Source: Candidatus Schekmanbacteria bacterium RIFCSPLOWO2_02_FULL_38_14
GTDB taxonomy: Bacteria > Schekmanbacteria > GWA2-38-11
Direction of reading: 5' to 3'
Assembly (NCBI GenBank): GCA_001790855.1
Contig: MGDH01000042.1
Location: forward strand, 94,604-158,603
Length of the DNA: 64,000 nt
The notes below the pieces were generated by a model, which had not been told where the DNA came from, made no database searches, and saw only the letters and a list, made by a program, of their open reading frames with translations. Position numbers and translations under genes: made by a program. Positions 44,581 to 52,049 of this stretch are shown in pieces; the first letter of the stretch is position 1; every line of letters begins with the position of its first letter.

Positions 44581-45759
44581 ATGACTAAGAGATTTAATGT
44601 TGAGCTTTCAAATAAAGTAAAAGAACTTCCACCTTATCTTTTTGCAAGAATTGACCAGCTAAAAAAAGAGGCAAAGGATAAGGGAATGGATATAATTGAT
44701 TTGGGAATCGGAGACCCTGACCTTCCAACACCAAAAAATATTATTGAAGCTCTTAAAAAAGCATCTGAGGACCCTCAGAATCACCGCTACCCTTCATACA
44801 GTGGAATGAACAAATTCAGGGAAATTGCTGCCAAATGGTATGAGAAACGCTTCGGTCCTTCATTTAACCCTGAAACAGAAATATTATCACTCATAGGCTC
44901 AAAAGAAGGTATCGCCAATATTCCATTCGCTTTTGTGAATTTTGACGATGTTGTTCTCATTCCAAATCCGGGTTACCCGGTTTATAACTCAAGCACTATT
45001 TTTTCAGGAGGGAAACCATACATAATGCCTTTGAAAAAAGAAAATAACTTTCTTCCTGACCTTGACTGCATTCCTGAAGAGATAGCAAAAAAAGCAAAAA
45101 TAATGTTTATCAACTATCCAAACAATCCAACATCAGCATCCTGCGGGCTTGATTTTTTTAAAAAAGCTGTAGATTTTGCATTCAAGTATAATGTTATTGT
45201 CTGTCACGATGCTGCTTACAGCGAAATTTTTTATGATGGCTGTAAAACCCCAAGCCTTTTCGAGGTCAATGGTGCAAAAGAAGTTGGAATAGAATTCCAT
45301 TCGCTTTCGAAAACCTACAACATGACAGGATGGAGAATCGGCTTTGCAATAGGCAATAAGGAAATTGTTGGAGGTCTTGGAAAAATAAAAACAAATATTG
45401 ATTCAGGTGTTTTTCAGGCTGTCCAGTTTGCTGCAATTGAAGCTCTAAGTTGCGACCAGAAAATAGTTGAAGAAATGAGAAACATATACCAGTCGCGCAG
45501 GGATATAATGGCAGAAGGGCTTCAGAAGGCAGGTTTTGATATCACAAAACCTAAGGCAACATTTTATATGTGGATACCCTGCCCCAAGAATTTTACATCT
45601 GAAAAACTTACAACGCACATTCTTCAAAACTTAGGGATAGTCACAACTCCCGGAAACGGATTTGGGAAACATGGCGAAGGATATATAAGGGTATCGCTCA
45701 CAACCCCGTCTGAAAAATTAAAGGAAGCAGTGGAAAGGCTTAAAAAAATTAATATTTAA
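44581..45759 (+). CDS. dapL: LL-diaminopimelate aminotransferase
   Basis: This PLP enzyme converts tetrahydrodipicolinate directly to LL-diaminopimelate, bypassing the acyl-blocked lysine/DAP route. Features: LGIGDPDLPTP, RYPSYSGMNKFREIAAKWYEKRFG, IGSKEGIANIPFAFVN, NYPNNPTSA, and the PLP lysine in FHSLSKTYNMTGWRIGFA. At 392 residues it resembles the DapL2-type branch. It supplies meso-DAP for peptidoglycan and thus for the L,D-transpeptidases. It is followed without a gap by folK, and an AGGAGG Shine-Dalgarno lies upstream. Confidence 0.9.
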   Translation: MTKRFNVELSNKVKELPPYLFARIDQLKKEAKDKGMDIIDLGIGDPDLPTPKNIIEALKKASEDPQNHRYPSYSGMNKFREIAAKWYEKRFGPSFNPETEILSLIGSKEGIANIPFAFVNFDDVVLIPNPGYPVYNSSTIFSGGKPYIMPLKKENNFLPDLDCIPEEIAKKAKIMFINYPNNPTSASCGLDFFKKAVDFAFKYNVIVCHDAAYSEIFYDGCKTPSLFEVNGAKEVGIEFHSLSKTYNMTGWRIGFAIGNKEIVGGLGKIKTNIDSGVFQAVQFAAIEALSCDQKIVEEMRNIYQSRRDIMAEGLQKAGFDITKPKATFYMWIPCPKNFTSEKLTTHILQNLGIVTTPGNGFGKHGEGYIRVSLTTPSEKLKEAVERLKKINI

Positions 45760-46278
45760 ATGGAAAATATCTTTATCTCAATTGGCTCAAATATTGATGA
45801 GCCTCTTGGAAAATGCAAAAAAGTAATTGAATTATTAAGAGAGCAGAAAGATATAAGTATTGAAAAATATTCTTCTTTCTATCACACAGAACCTTTTGGA
45901 TATAAAGAACAAGGCTGGTTCGTTAATTTTGTTGCAAACATCATTACAACGCTTGACCCTTTTGCTCTTTTAAGAAAATGCAATGAACTTGAAAAATTTC
46001 TCGGACGGGAAAATAGCTCAGTTAGGTGGGGACCAAGAGCAATGGATATTGATATTTTATTTTATAATAACCTGATTCTTAACACAACGGAGTTGACAAT
46101 ACCCCATCCTCAGTTGCATTTGAGGAGGTTTGTGCTGGTGCCTTTGAATGAAATTGCTGGTAATTTTATCCATCCTGTATTAAAAAAGAATACAGGAGAA
46201 CTTTTAATGGAAGTTGGAGATAAAAGTATAGTAAAATTACTCGAACCCTTGAACCCTCAGACCCTTGAACCCTTTTAA
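45760..46278 (+). CDS. folK: Hydroxymethyl-dihydropterin pyrophosphokinase
   Basis: It transfers pyrophosphate from ATP to 6-hydroxymethyl-dihydropterin in folate synthesis. The 172 residues show ISIGSNIDEP, YHTEPFGYKEQGWFVNFV, and the signature RWGPRAMDIDILFY with its two catalytic Asp, then IPHPQLHLRRFVLVPL. The ATG follows the dapL stop directly, so the two are coupled, and panB follows 8 bases on. The three genes form a cofactor and amino-acid operon; panB supplies pantothenate and its substrate needs a folate cofactor. Confidence 0.95.
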   Translation: MENIFISIGSNIDEPLGKCKKVIELLREQKDISIEKYSSFYHTEPFGYKEQGWFVNFVANIITTLDPFALLRKCNELEKFLGRENSSVRWGPRAMDIDILFYNNLILNTTELTIPHPQLHLRRFVLVPLNEIAGNFIHPVLKKNTGELLMEVGDKSIVKLLEPLNPQTLEPF

Positions 46279-46286
46279 AAAATATT

Positions 46287-47093
46287 ATGAACAAATCCAA
46301 GGTTACAGTACCAAAAATAAAAAAGATGAAAGAAGAAAGAGAAAAAATTGTAATGCTGACTGCCTATGATTTTCCCTTTTCAAAACTCCTTGATGAAGCA
46401 GGCATCGATATAATCCTTGTTGGAGATTCTTTGGGCAATGTAATCCTTGGATATGAAAATACCTTGCCGGTCACAATGGAGGAAATGCTCCATCACACAA
46501 AAGCAGTTGCAAGGGGAAGAAACAACGCCCTTCTTATCGCTGATATGCCGTTCATGTCCTATCAGCTTGGACCTGACCAGGCGCTTCTTAATGCCTCAAG
46601 GTTCATAAAAGAAGCAGGCGCAGAAGGAGTAAAACTTGAAGGCGGGGTTGCCCACAAAGAAACAATAGAAAAACTTGTGCAGTGCAATATTCCTGTTATG
46701 GGCCACATAGGGCTTATGCCCCAATCAATCCATAAGATTGGAGGCTATAAAGTTCAGGGAAAAACCAAAAAAGAGGCTGACGCCATTTTAAAAGATGCAA
46801 GGGTTGTTGAAAAGGCAGGGGCTTTTTCAATTGTCCTTGACGGAATTCCAATACCGCTTGCAAAAAAAATATCTTCTGAAGTTAAAATCCCAACAATCGG
46901 GATAGGCTCAGGTCCGTACTGTGATGGCCAAGTCCTTGTGATTCACGATATATTAGGATTTGATGACCAGTTCCACCCAAAATTTGTAAAGAAGTATGCA
47001 AATATAAAAAAGACAATTATTGATGCTGTAACAGAATTTAAGGAAGAAGTTAAAAAAGGAAAGTTCCCAACAGAAAATCACGGGTTCAAGTAA
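46287..47093 (+). CDS. panB: 3-methyl-2-oxobutanoate hydroxymethyltransferase
   Basis: It makes ketopantoate from 2-ketoisovalerate using methylene-tetrahydrofolate, the first committed step to pantothenate. The 268 residues show MLTAYDFPFSKLLDEAGIDIILVGDSLGNVILGYENTLPVT, KLEGG, MGHIGLMPQSIHKIGGYKVQGK and IGIGSGPYCDGQVLVIHD. The link with folK (folate) and with coaX at 31 kb (next CoA step) is metabolically coherent. Confidence 0.96.
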   Translation: MNKSKVTVPKIKKMKEEREKIVMLTAYDFPFSKLLDEAGIDIILVGDSLGNVILGYENTLPVTMEEMLHHTKAVARGRNNALLIADMPFMSYQLGPDQALLNASRFIKEAGAEGVKLEGGVAHKETIEKLVQCNIPVMGHIGLMPQSIHKIGGYKVQGKTKKEADAILKDARVVEKAGAFSIVLDGIPIPLAKKISSEVKIPTIGIGSGPYCDGQVLVIHDILGFDDQFHPKFVKKYANIKKTIIDAVTEFKEEVKKGKFPTENHGFK

Positions 47094-47147
47094 TTAATAG
47101 CTATAAGCCATAAGCTTTAAGCTTATTTGCTAAAATTTTATTATGAT

Positions 47148-47202
47148 TGTCATTGCGAGAAGCGAAGCCTGCCTACCGCAGGCAGGCGACGAAGCAATCT
47201 CA
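47148..47202. repeat. Family B repeat split by a nested palindrome
   Basis: TGTCATTGCGAGAAGCGAAG and CGACGAAGCAATCTC form one family B unit. Inserted between them at 47168-47186 is CCTGCCTACCGCAGGCAGG, the same small palindrome type seen at 38477 and 56968. Confidence 0.75.
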
Positions 47203-47211
47203 CTATACAAC

Positions 47212-48045
47212 TTACAGCTTATATCTTACCTCTTCTTCAGCCTCATTCATGCTTCCACGCCTGTAACCCTGCAAATCTACAGCCACATACTTATATCCAA
47301 TCTCTTTAAACTTATTAATCACTTTATCTTTGATTCCGTTTTCAAAGAATTTCTTCAAATCCTTTTCCTCAACCTCGATTCTTGCAATGTCATCGTGATG
47401 TCTGACTCTCAATTGCCTGAATCCAAGTTCTTTAAGAAAATCTTCAGCCCTGTCAACCATCACAAGTTTCTCTCTTGTAATGGCTGTCCCGTATGGAAAT
47501 CTTGATGAAAGGCAGGCAAACTCCGGTTTTTCCCATGTTGGAAGTCCTGATATTTTTGAAAGGAACCGAATCTCATCCTTTGTCATCCCTGCTTCAAAAA
47601 GAGGGCTTCTTATTCCAAGCTGGTCTGCTGCAAGCTTTCCGGGCCTGTGGTCGCTTGTAACATCATTAAAATTTGTTCCGTCAAGCACATATTTTATTTT
47701 GTACTGACTTGCAGTTTCTTTAAGTTTTGAGAAAAGTTCACGTTTGCAGTAATAGCATCTGTTTCGGGGATTATGCTGAAATTCAGGAATATCAACCTCT
47801 CCTGATTCTATGGAAATATGCTTTGCTCCGATAATCTTTGCCAGCTCTATTGCCTCATCAAGCTCACGCTTGGGGTAACTCTCTGATGTCGCAGTAACTG
47901 CAAGTACCCTTTCCCTTCCAAGTGTATCAACTGCGACCTTTAAAAGAAAAGTGCTGTCCACCCCTCCTGAAAAAGCAACAAGAACACTCTCAAGGCTTCT
48001 TAATATTTCTTTTAACTTTCCATTTTTCTCATAAGCTGTTTCCAT
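47212..48045 (-). CDS. LarE-type ATP-dependent sulfur transferase (PP-loop)
   Basis: LarE adenylates and thiolates the nickel-pincer precursor of lactate racemase and related enzymes. The PP-loop SGGVDSTFLL (about 26-35) is intact. NRCYYCKRELF gives Cys97 and Cys100, and ACLSSRFPYGT gives Cys178, the position of the sacrificial or cluster-binding Cys in the family. The 277 residues match LarE. An AAGGTGG Shine-Dalgarno precedes the ATG. No larA, larB or larC lies nearby, so the substrate protein in this organism is not shown by context. Confidence 0.85.
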   Translation of the reverse strand: METAYEKNGKLKEILRSLESVLVAFSGGVDSTFLLKVAVDTLGRERVLAVTATSESYPKRELDEAIELAKIIGAKHISIESGEVDIPEFQHNPRNRCYYCKRELFSKLKETASQYKIKYVLDGTNFNDVTSDHRPGKLAADQLGIRSPLFEAGMTKDEIRFLSKISGLPTWEKPEFACLSSRFPYGTAITREKLVMVDRAEDFLKELGFRQLRVRHHDDIARIEVEEKDLKKFFENGIKDKVINKFKEIGYKYVAVDLQGYRRGSMNEAEEEVRYKL

Positions 48046-48178
48046 ATTTCCACCTTAATTGATTTATAATTTCAAGACAGTCTTTTGTCAAGAAAGAGAA
48101 TCAACAAATATTTCTTTTCTCTTTTTATTATAAAATATTTTCAATATATATTGCTTATCAAATTATGGAGGTGAATTT

Positions 48179-48352
48179 ATGGACATGGAAAAATTTTATG
48201 AAGCGTTTAAAATCGCAATGGAAGGAGAAGAAGAGGCTTACGAGCTTTATAAAGAGCTTGCTGAAAAAACAAAAGATACTGAGCTTAAAAAATTATTCGA
48301 AGCATTTGCAAATGATGAATCAAGACATCTGAGAGAACTCAAGGAAAGATAG
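48179..48352 (+). CDS. Short rubrerythrin-like two-helix protein, possibly truncated
   Basis: The 57 residues have a GGAGGTGA Shine-Dalgarno 5 bases before the ATG. The sequence MEGEEEAYELYKELAEKT...KKLFEAFANDESRHLREL matches the first two helices of rubrerythrin or ferritin-like diiron proteins, with a Glu and an ExxH-like pair for one half-site. Full rubrerythrins are about 140 residues or more. The stop lies 8 bases before a family D repeat, so truncation is possible. A homodimeric two-helix form could still bind metal. Confidence 0.7.
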   Translation: MDMEKFYEAFKIAMEGEEEAYELYKELAEKTKDTELKKLFEAFANDESRHLRELKER

Positions 48353-48360
48353 AGAATTAT

Positions 48361-48380
48361 AGGGGACGGTTCTCTTTATT
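48361..48380 (+). repeat. Repeat family D, copy 3
   Basis: AGGGGACGGTTCTCTTTATT is the cleanest copy of this motif in the window and lies directly after the short rubrerythrin-like gene. Confidence 0.6.
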
Positions 48381-48493
48381 TTAAATTTATTCATAAAAAG
48401 AAGTATTAATTTATTAAGAGTGTCTTTAAAATTCCCACAAGTAGCTGTTAACAACAGATTGAGAGTTAGTCAGAAACCATAATTAATTTAGTT

Positions 48494-48522
48494 TTGACAA
48501 GATGCAACTAATTGTATTAGAT
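48494..48522 (+). promoter_or_regulatory. Possible promoter of the second MNT/HEPN module
   Basis: TTGACA (48494-48499), a 17-base spacer and TTAGAT (48517-48522) lie 60 bases before the ATG at 48582. Sequence match only; the rest of 48381-48581 shows nothing recognisable. Confidence 0.4.
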
Positions 48523-48581
48523 TATGAAAAATAAGGCTTATAACTTAATAGTTTGTCTGATTCATAAGAGAGGAATCGAAA

Positions 48582-48953
48582 ATGCCAATGTCAAAGCAAA
48601 AAATAAAAAATCTTGAAAGTCTTTCAACTCTGACACCTAAAGAGAGAAAAGCTATTTCTGGGTTTGTAAAACTCATCAGACAAAAATTAGGTTCTACAGT
48701 TAAAGAAATTATTTTGTTTGGTTCAAAGGTAAGAAAAAACAGTGAATCTGATTCAGATATAGATATTTTGATAGTCCTTAATGCCTTATCATGGGAAATA
48801 AAGAAAACTATCTCAGAGTTAGCAGCGCAAGAAAATATGAAACACAATGTACTTATATCTACAATTAGATATAATGTCGAGGCGTGGGAAAATCCAGTAA
48901 TAAAATCCTCACCCTTTGGAACCGCTGTTAGAAATGAAGGAATATGGCTTTAA
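48582..48953 (+). CDS. MntA-type nucleotidyltransferase antitoxin
   Basis: This minimal nucleotidyltransferase of 123 residues has the exact GSx10DxD signature (Gly47-Ser48, Asp59, Asp61). It has no added DNA-binding domain, unlike the one at 34 kb. It overlaps the HEPN gene that follows by 10 bases, the usual order for this module. In characterised MNT/HEPN pairs the enzyme AMPylates the HEPN RNase to silence it. It is intact here although the HEPN gene has a premature stop. Confidence 0.87.
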   Translation: MPMSKQKIKNLESLSTLTPKERKAISGFVKLIRQKLGSTVKEIILFGSKVRKNSESDSDIDILIVLNALSWEIKKTISELAAQENMKHNVLISTIRYNVEAWENPVIKSSPFGTAVRNEGIWL

Positions 48954-49351
48954 TTCCTGAAAATAAAGCACTTGCAAAACATAGATTTGAAAGAGCAGAA
49001 ACAACCCTCAATGAAGCAGTTGATGAATTGTCTCGCAATAATTTCAGATTAGCAGTTAACAGGGCATATTATTCAGTTTTCTATGCAATGAGAGCATTTC
49101 TTGCAACAGTAAGCAAGGACTCATCAAAACACTCCTGAGTTATATCTCTTTTCAACCAACATTTTATAAAAACAGGTATTGTATCAGAGATTAGTTTCAA
49201 AGCTATTCAATCTCTTATGGATTTACGGCATGAAGGAGATTATCAGGATTTTGCTGAAGTAACAAAAGAAGAAGCTAATGGTTCTGTCGAGATATCTAAG
49301 AAGACAATCAAAGCGCTAAAGAAAATTTTGGGAAATCTTTTATCAGGTTAG
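48944..49351 (+). pseudogene. HEPN (UPF0332-type) toxin gene interrupted by TGA
   Basis: The frame encodes 64 residues (HRFERAETTLNEAVDELSRNNFRLAVNRAYYSVFYAMRAFL, then DSSKHS), then TGA at 49136-49138. It continues in the same frame with VISLFNQHFIKTGIVSEISFKA and LMDLRHEGDYQDF to TAG at 49349. Joined, this is a 135-residue UPF0332-type HEPN protein. Homologues as I recall them read SKHSGVISLFNQHF at this spot, so GGA to TGA is the likely change. The C-terminal LRHEGDY block, normally part of the RNase site, is still present downstream of the stop. Confidence 0.85.
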
Positions 49352-49402
49352 TCAGATTAAACTTTTACCTTAATTTTGATTTTTTATTTTTAATTTTATT
49401 TC

Positions 49403-50395
49403 TCACCACTTAACCAGCACAGAGCCCCAGTTGAGTCCTCCACCAAAAGCGCTCATTAGAACATAATCGCCTGCTTTAATTCTGCCGTCTTTTACTGCAA
49501 TGTCAAGGGCAAGCGGTATTGAAGCTGCAGAGGTGTTTCCGTGCCTGTCAATAGTTATTACAATTTTCTCTCTTGGAAAATTAAGCCTTTCAGCAACAGC
49601 CTCTATTATTCTTAAATTTGCCTGATGAGGAATAAAAACATCTATATCTTCAGTCTTCAGTTTGTTGTGCTCCATCGCATCAACAGAAGCCTTTACAAGC
49701 GCTTTTACAGCAACCTTATAGGTTTCCCTTCCGTTCATATGGACATAGTGCAGGTTCTTATCTATCATTTCCTTTGATATAGGATTTCTTGAACCTCCTC
49801 CGGGCATATTGATAAGTTCTCCCAGATTTCCGTCTGTATAGAGATGTGTTGAAAGTATCCCTTCATTCTTTTTTGTAGGCGCAACAACAACTGCCCCTGC
49901 CCCATCACCAAAAAGCACACAGGTATTCCTGTCCTTATAGTCTAAAATCTTGCTCATCACCTCAACACCTATTAAGAGAATCTTCTTGTATTTTTCACTC
50001 CTAATAAATCCGTCAGCAACTGAAAGACCGAAAACAAAGCCTGAACAAACCGCCGCTATATCAAAGGCTGCTGCATTCTTTGCACCGAGATTTGCCTGTA
50101 CAAAGCATGCAGTCGGAGGGAAAAACATATCAGGGGTAATGGTCGCAACAATTATCAGGTCAAGTTCCTTTGGTTCAATTCCTGCATCCTTTAGCGCTTT
50201 TTTACCTGCCTGCGTTGCAAGGTCTGATGACGCCATATTTTTTTCTGCAATATGGCGGGATTTTATACCAGTTCTTTCAGTAATCCACTGGTCATTTGTA
50301 TCAACCATCTTTTCAAAATCATGATTGGTTAAAACTTTTTCAGGAAGAAAAGAACCAGTCCCTATGATTTTTGTTCTTATCTGCGAATCCTTCAC
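49403..50395 (-). CDS. fabH: Beta-ketoacyl-ACP synthase III
   Basis: It starts fatty-acid synthesis by condensing acetyl-CoA with malonyl-ACP. The triad is visible: Cys in AAVCSGF, His in FIPHQANLRII and Asn in HGNTSAAS. About 330 residues. The frame opens at GTG 50404, but the GTG at 50395 has GAGGTGA 5 bases upstream, a perfect anti-SD match that overlaps the first GTG, so I prefer 50395. No plsX, fabD or fabF lies beside it. Confidence 0.95.
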   Translation of the reverse strand: MKDSQIRTKIIGTGSFLPEKVLTNHDFEKMVDTNDQWITERTGIKSRHIAEKNMASSDLATQAGKKALKDAGIEPKELDLIIVATITPDMFFPPTACFVQANLGAKNAAAFDIAAVCSGFVFGLSVADGFIRSEKYKKILLIGVEVMSKILDYKDRNTCVLFGDGAGAVVVAPTKKNEGILSTHLYTDGNLGELINMPGGGSRNPISKEMIDKNLHYVHMNGRETYKVAVKALVKASVDAMEHNKLKTEDIDVFIPHQANLRIIEAVAERLNFPREKIVITIDRHGNTSAASIPLALDIAVKDGRIKAGDYVLMSAFGGGLNWGSVLVKW

Positions 50396-50580
50396 TCTTC
50401 TCACCTCATTGTTTTGTTTAATAATTCTGCTTTTTTATTATATGGTAATGGTTCTGTCAAGAATAAAACCTATTCTCTGTGTTTAATGTTGAAACATGAA
50501 AGAAACTCTGATAGGTTTTTAGAAAAAGTTATTAGACAAATGCCTAACAGGCTGAACGAAAATATAATTGAAGTGGTAAA

Positions 50581-50625
50581 AATCCCCCTTAACCCCCCTT
50601 TGTCAAAGGGGGGCTGGGGGGATTT
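50581..50625. repeat. Palindromic C-tract/G-tract repeat, family C, copy 3
   Basis: AATCCCCCTTAACCCCCCTT, then TGTC, then AAAGGGGGG and GGGGGGATT form a clean nested inverted repeat between fabH and namZ. The rest of 50396-50695 holds no recognisable gene. Confidence 0.8.
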
Positions 50626-50695
50626 AGCTGACTCAAGAGAATTTTAAGTTAGGATGTTAGCCTGACAAAAAGGTTATTCAAAAAACATATTTAAT

Positions 50696-51871
50696 ATGAC
50701 AAAAAGAGTTAAAACAGGACTTGAACTTTTTTTTGAAAAAGATTTTAAAAAGTTCAAAGGGAAAAGAGTCGGTTTAATTGTAAATCAGGCATCAATCATC
50801 CACGACTACACCAACACTGTTGAACTTTTTTCTTCCAGTAAAGTTGTTAAACTCGCAGCTGTTTTTGGTCCACAACATGGAATCCACGGCAATACACAGG
50901 ACAATATGATTACATGGCAGGGATTTACCCATTCCAAACTCAAAATACCTGTTTACAGCCTTTATGGAGAGACAAGAATCCCGACCAAGGAAATGCTTTC
51001 AGATCTGGATGTATTAATATTTGACCTTCAGGATGTTGGAACAAGGATTTACACCTTCATCTATACAATGGCTAATGCCATGAAAGCCTGCGTGGAGTAC
51101 GGGAAAAAATTTGTTGTTCTCGACAGGCCAAATCCAATTAACGGGGTTTCAGTTGAGGGAGATATTCTTGAGGAAAAATTTTCATCCTTTGTCGGAATGT
51201 ATCCAATCCCTGTACGCCACGGTATGACTGTTGGAGAACTTGCAAAATTTTTCAACAAAGAATTTAAAATAGGTGCTGACCTTGAAGTTATAAAAATGCG
51301 GGGATGGAAAAGGAATATGTGGTTTGATAATACAAGCCTTCCATGGATTCTCCCCTCTCCAAATATGCCTTTTATTGACACTGCATCGGCTTTTCCGGGT
51401 ACAGTTTTTTTTGAAGGAACGAACATATCTGAAGGAAGGGGGACAACAAGGCCATTTGAAATAATTGGAGCGCCTTTCATTGACCCTGATAAATTGATTT
51501 CGGCGCTGGTAAAAGAAAAACTGCCGGGTGTCCTTTTTACGCCTTACTGCTTTGAACCAACATTTAACAAATGGAAGGGAGAAATCTGCGGAGGAATATA
51601 TATCCACGTAACTGACAGGAATAAATTCAAACCTGTCATTACAGGGATTTCAATAATAAAGGCGATTTACAAACTCTATCCTGAATTATTTAAATGGAAA
51701 AAACCGCCCTATGAATACGAATATGAAAAACTCCCATTTGATGTAATAGCAGGAACAGATAAATTGAGAAAACAGATTATAAAAAATACTCCAATCAAAA
51801 AAATTGAAGCCTCATGGAGTAAAAGTCTTTCCCTGTATATGAAAACCAGGGAAAAATATCTTCTTTACTGA
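50696..51871 (+). CDS. Exo-beta-N-acetylmuramidase NamZ family protein (DUF1343)
   Basis: The 391 residues carry the DUF1343 blocks: GKRVGLIVNQAS, FGPQHGIHGN, DLQDVGTRIYTFIYTM, VVLDRPNPI, LPWILPSPNMP and FEGTNISEGRGTTRPFE. Characterised members (NamZ of Bacillus subtilis) remove terminal MurNAc from peptidoglycan fragments. Here no signal peptide is seen: the protein begins MTKRVKTGLELFFEKDFKKF, suggesting a cytoplasmic role in recycling imported muropeptides or a non-classical location. No mur recycling gene is adjacent. Confidence 0.85.
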   Translation: MTKRVKTGLELFFEKDFKKFKGKRVGLIVNQASIIHDYTNTVELFSSSKVVKLAAVFGPQHGIHGNTQDNMITWQGFTHSKLKIPVYSLYGETRIPTKEMLSDLDVLIFDLQDVGTRIYTFIYTMANAMKACVEYGKKFVVLDRPNPINGVSVEGDILEEKFSSFVGMYPIPVRHGMTVGELAKFFNKEFKIGADLEVIKMRGWKRNMWFDNTSLPWILPSPNMPFIDTASAFPGTVFFEGTNISEGRGTTRPFEIIGAPFIDPDKLISALVKEKLPGVLFTPYCFEPTFNKWKGEICGGIYIHVTDRNKFKPVITGISIIKAIYKLYPELFKWKKPPYEYEYEKLPFDVIAGTDKLRKQIIKNTPIKKIEASWSKSLSLYMKTREKYLLY

Positions 51872-51910
51872 AAAGCATCAGGAAGAGAACACATAAAAAC
51901 AGATTTTGGT

Positions 51911-51939
51911 TTGACAAACCAGAAATAGATTACTAAAAT
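51911..51939 (+). promoter_or_regulatory. Strong candidate promoter of the AAA+/VWA operon
   Basis: TTGACA (51911-51916), exactly 17 bases, then TAAAAT (51934-51939), leaving about 105 bases of leader before the ATG at 52050. No hairpin or riboswitch fold was recognised in the leader. Confidence 0.55.
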
Positions 51940-52049
51940 TTTTACAAACAAACTTCGCTCTTAAACAAGTTGAAAAGGAAAGGGATTTTTTTATTTAAAT
52001 TTCAAAATACAAACACTCAGATCCTAAACCCCATCTCTTAAGGATAAAT

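Noticed and set aside
49136..49138. TGA in the HEPN gene as a recoded glycine (genetic code 25) or selenocysteine
   Set aside because: Other genes in the window, such as aguB and fabZ, end at TGA where homologues end, so TGA is a stop here. No SECIS-like hairpin or Sec-type catalytic context is visible, and the first HEPN gene has TAA instead.
50414..50647. 77-codon frame between fabH and namZ
   Set aside because: Its second half is translated family C repeat (LNPPLSKGGWGDL), a common artefact, and the first half has no family match that I recognise.
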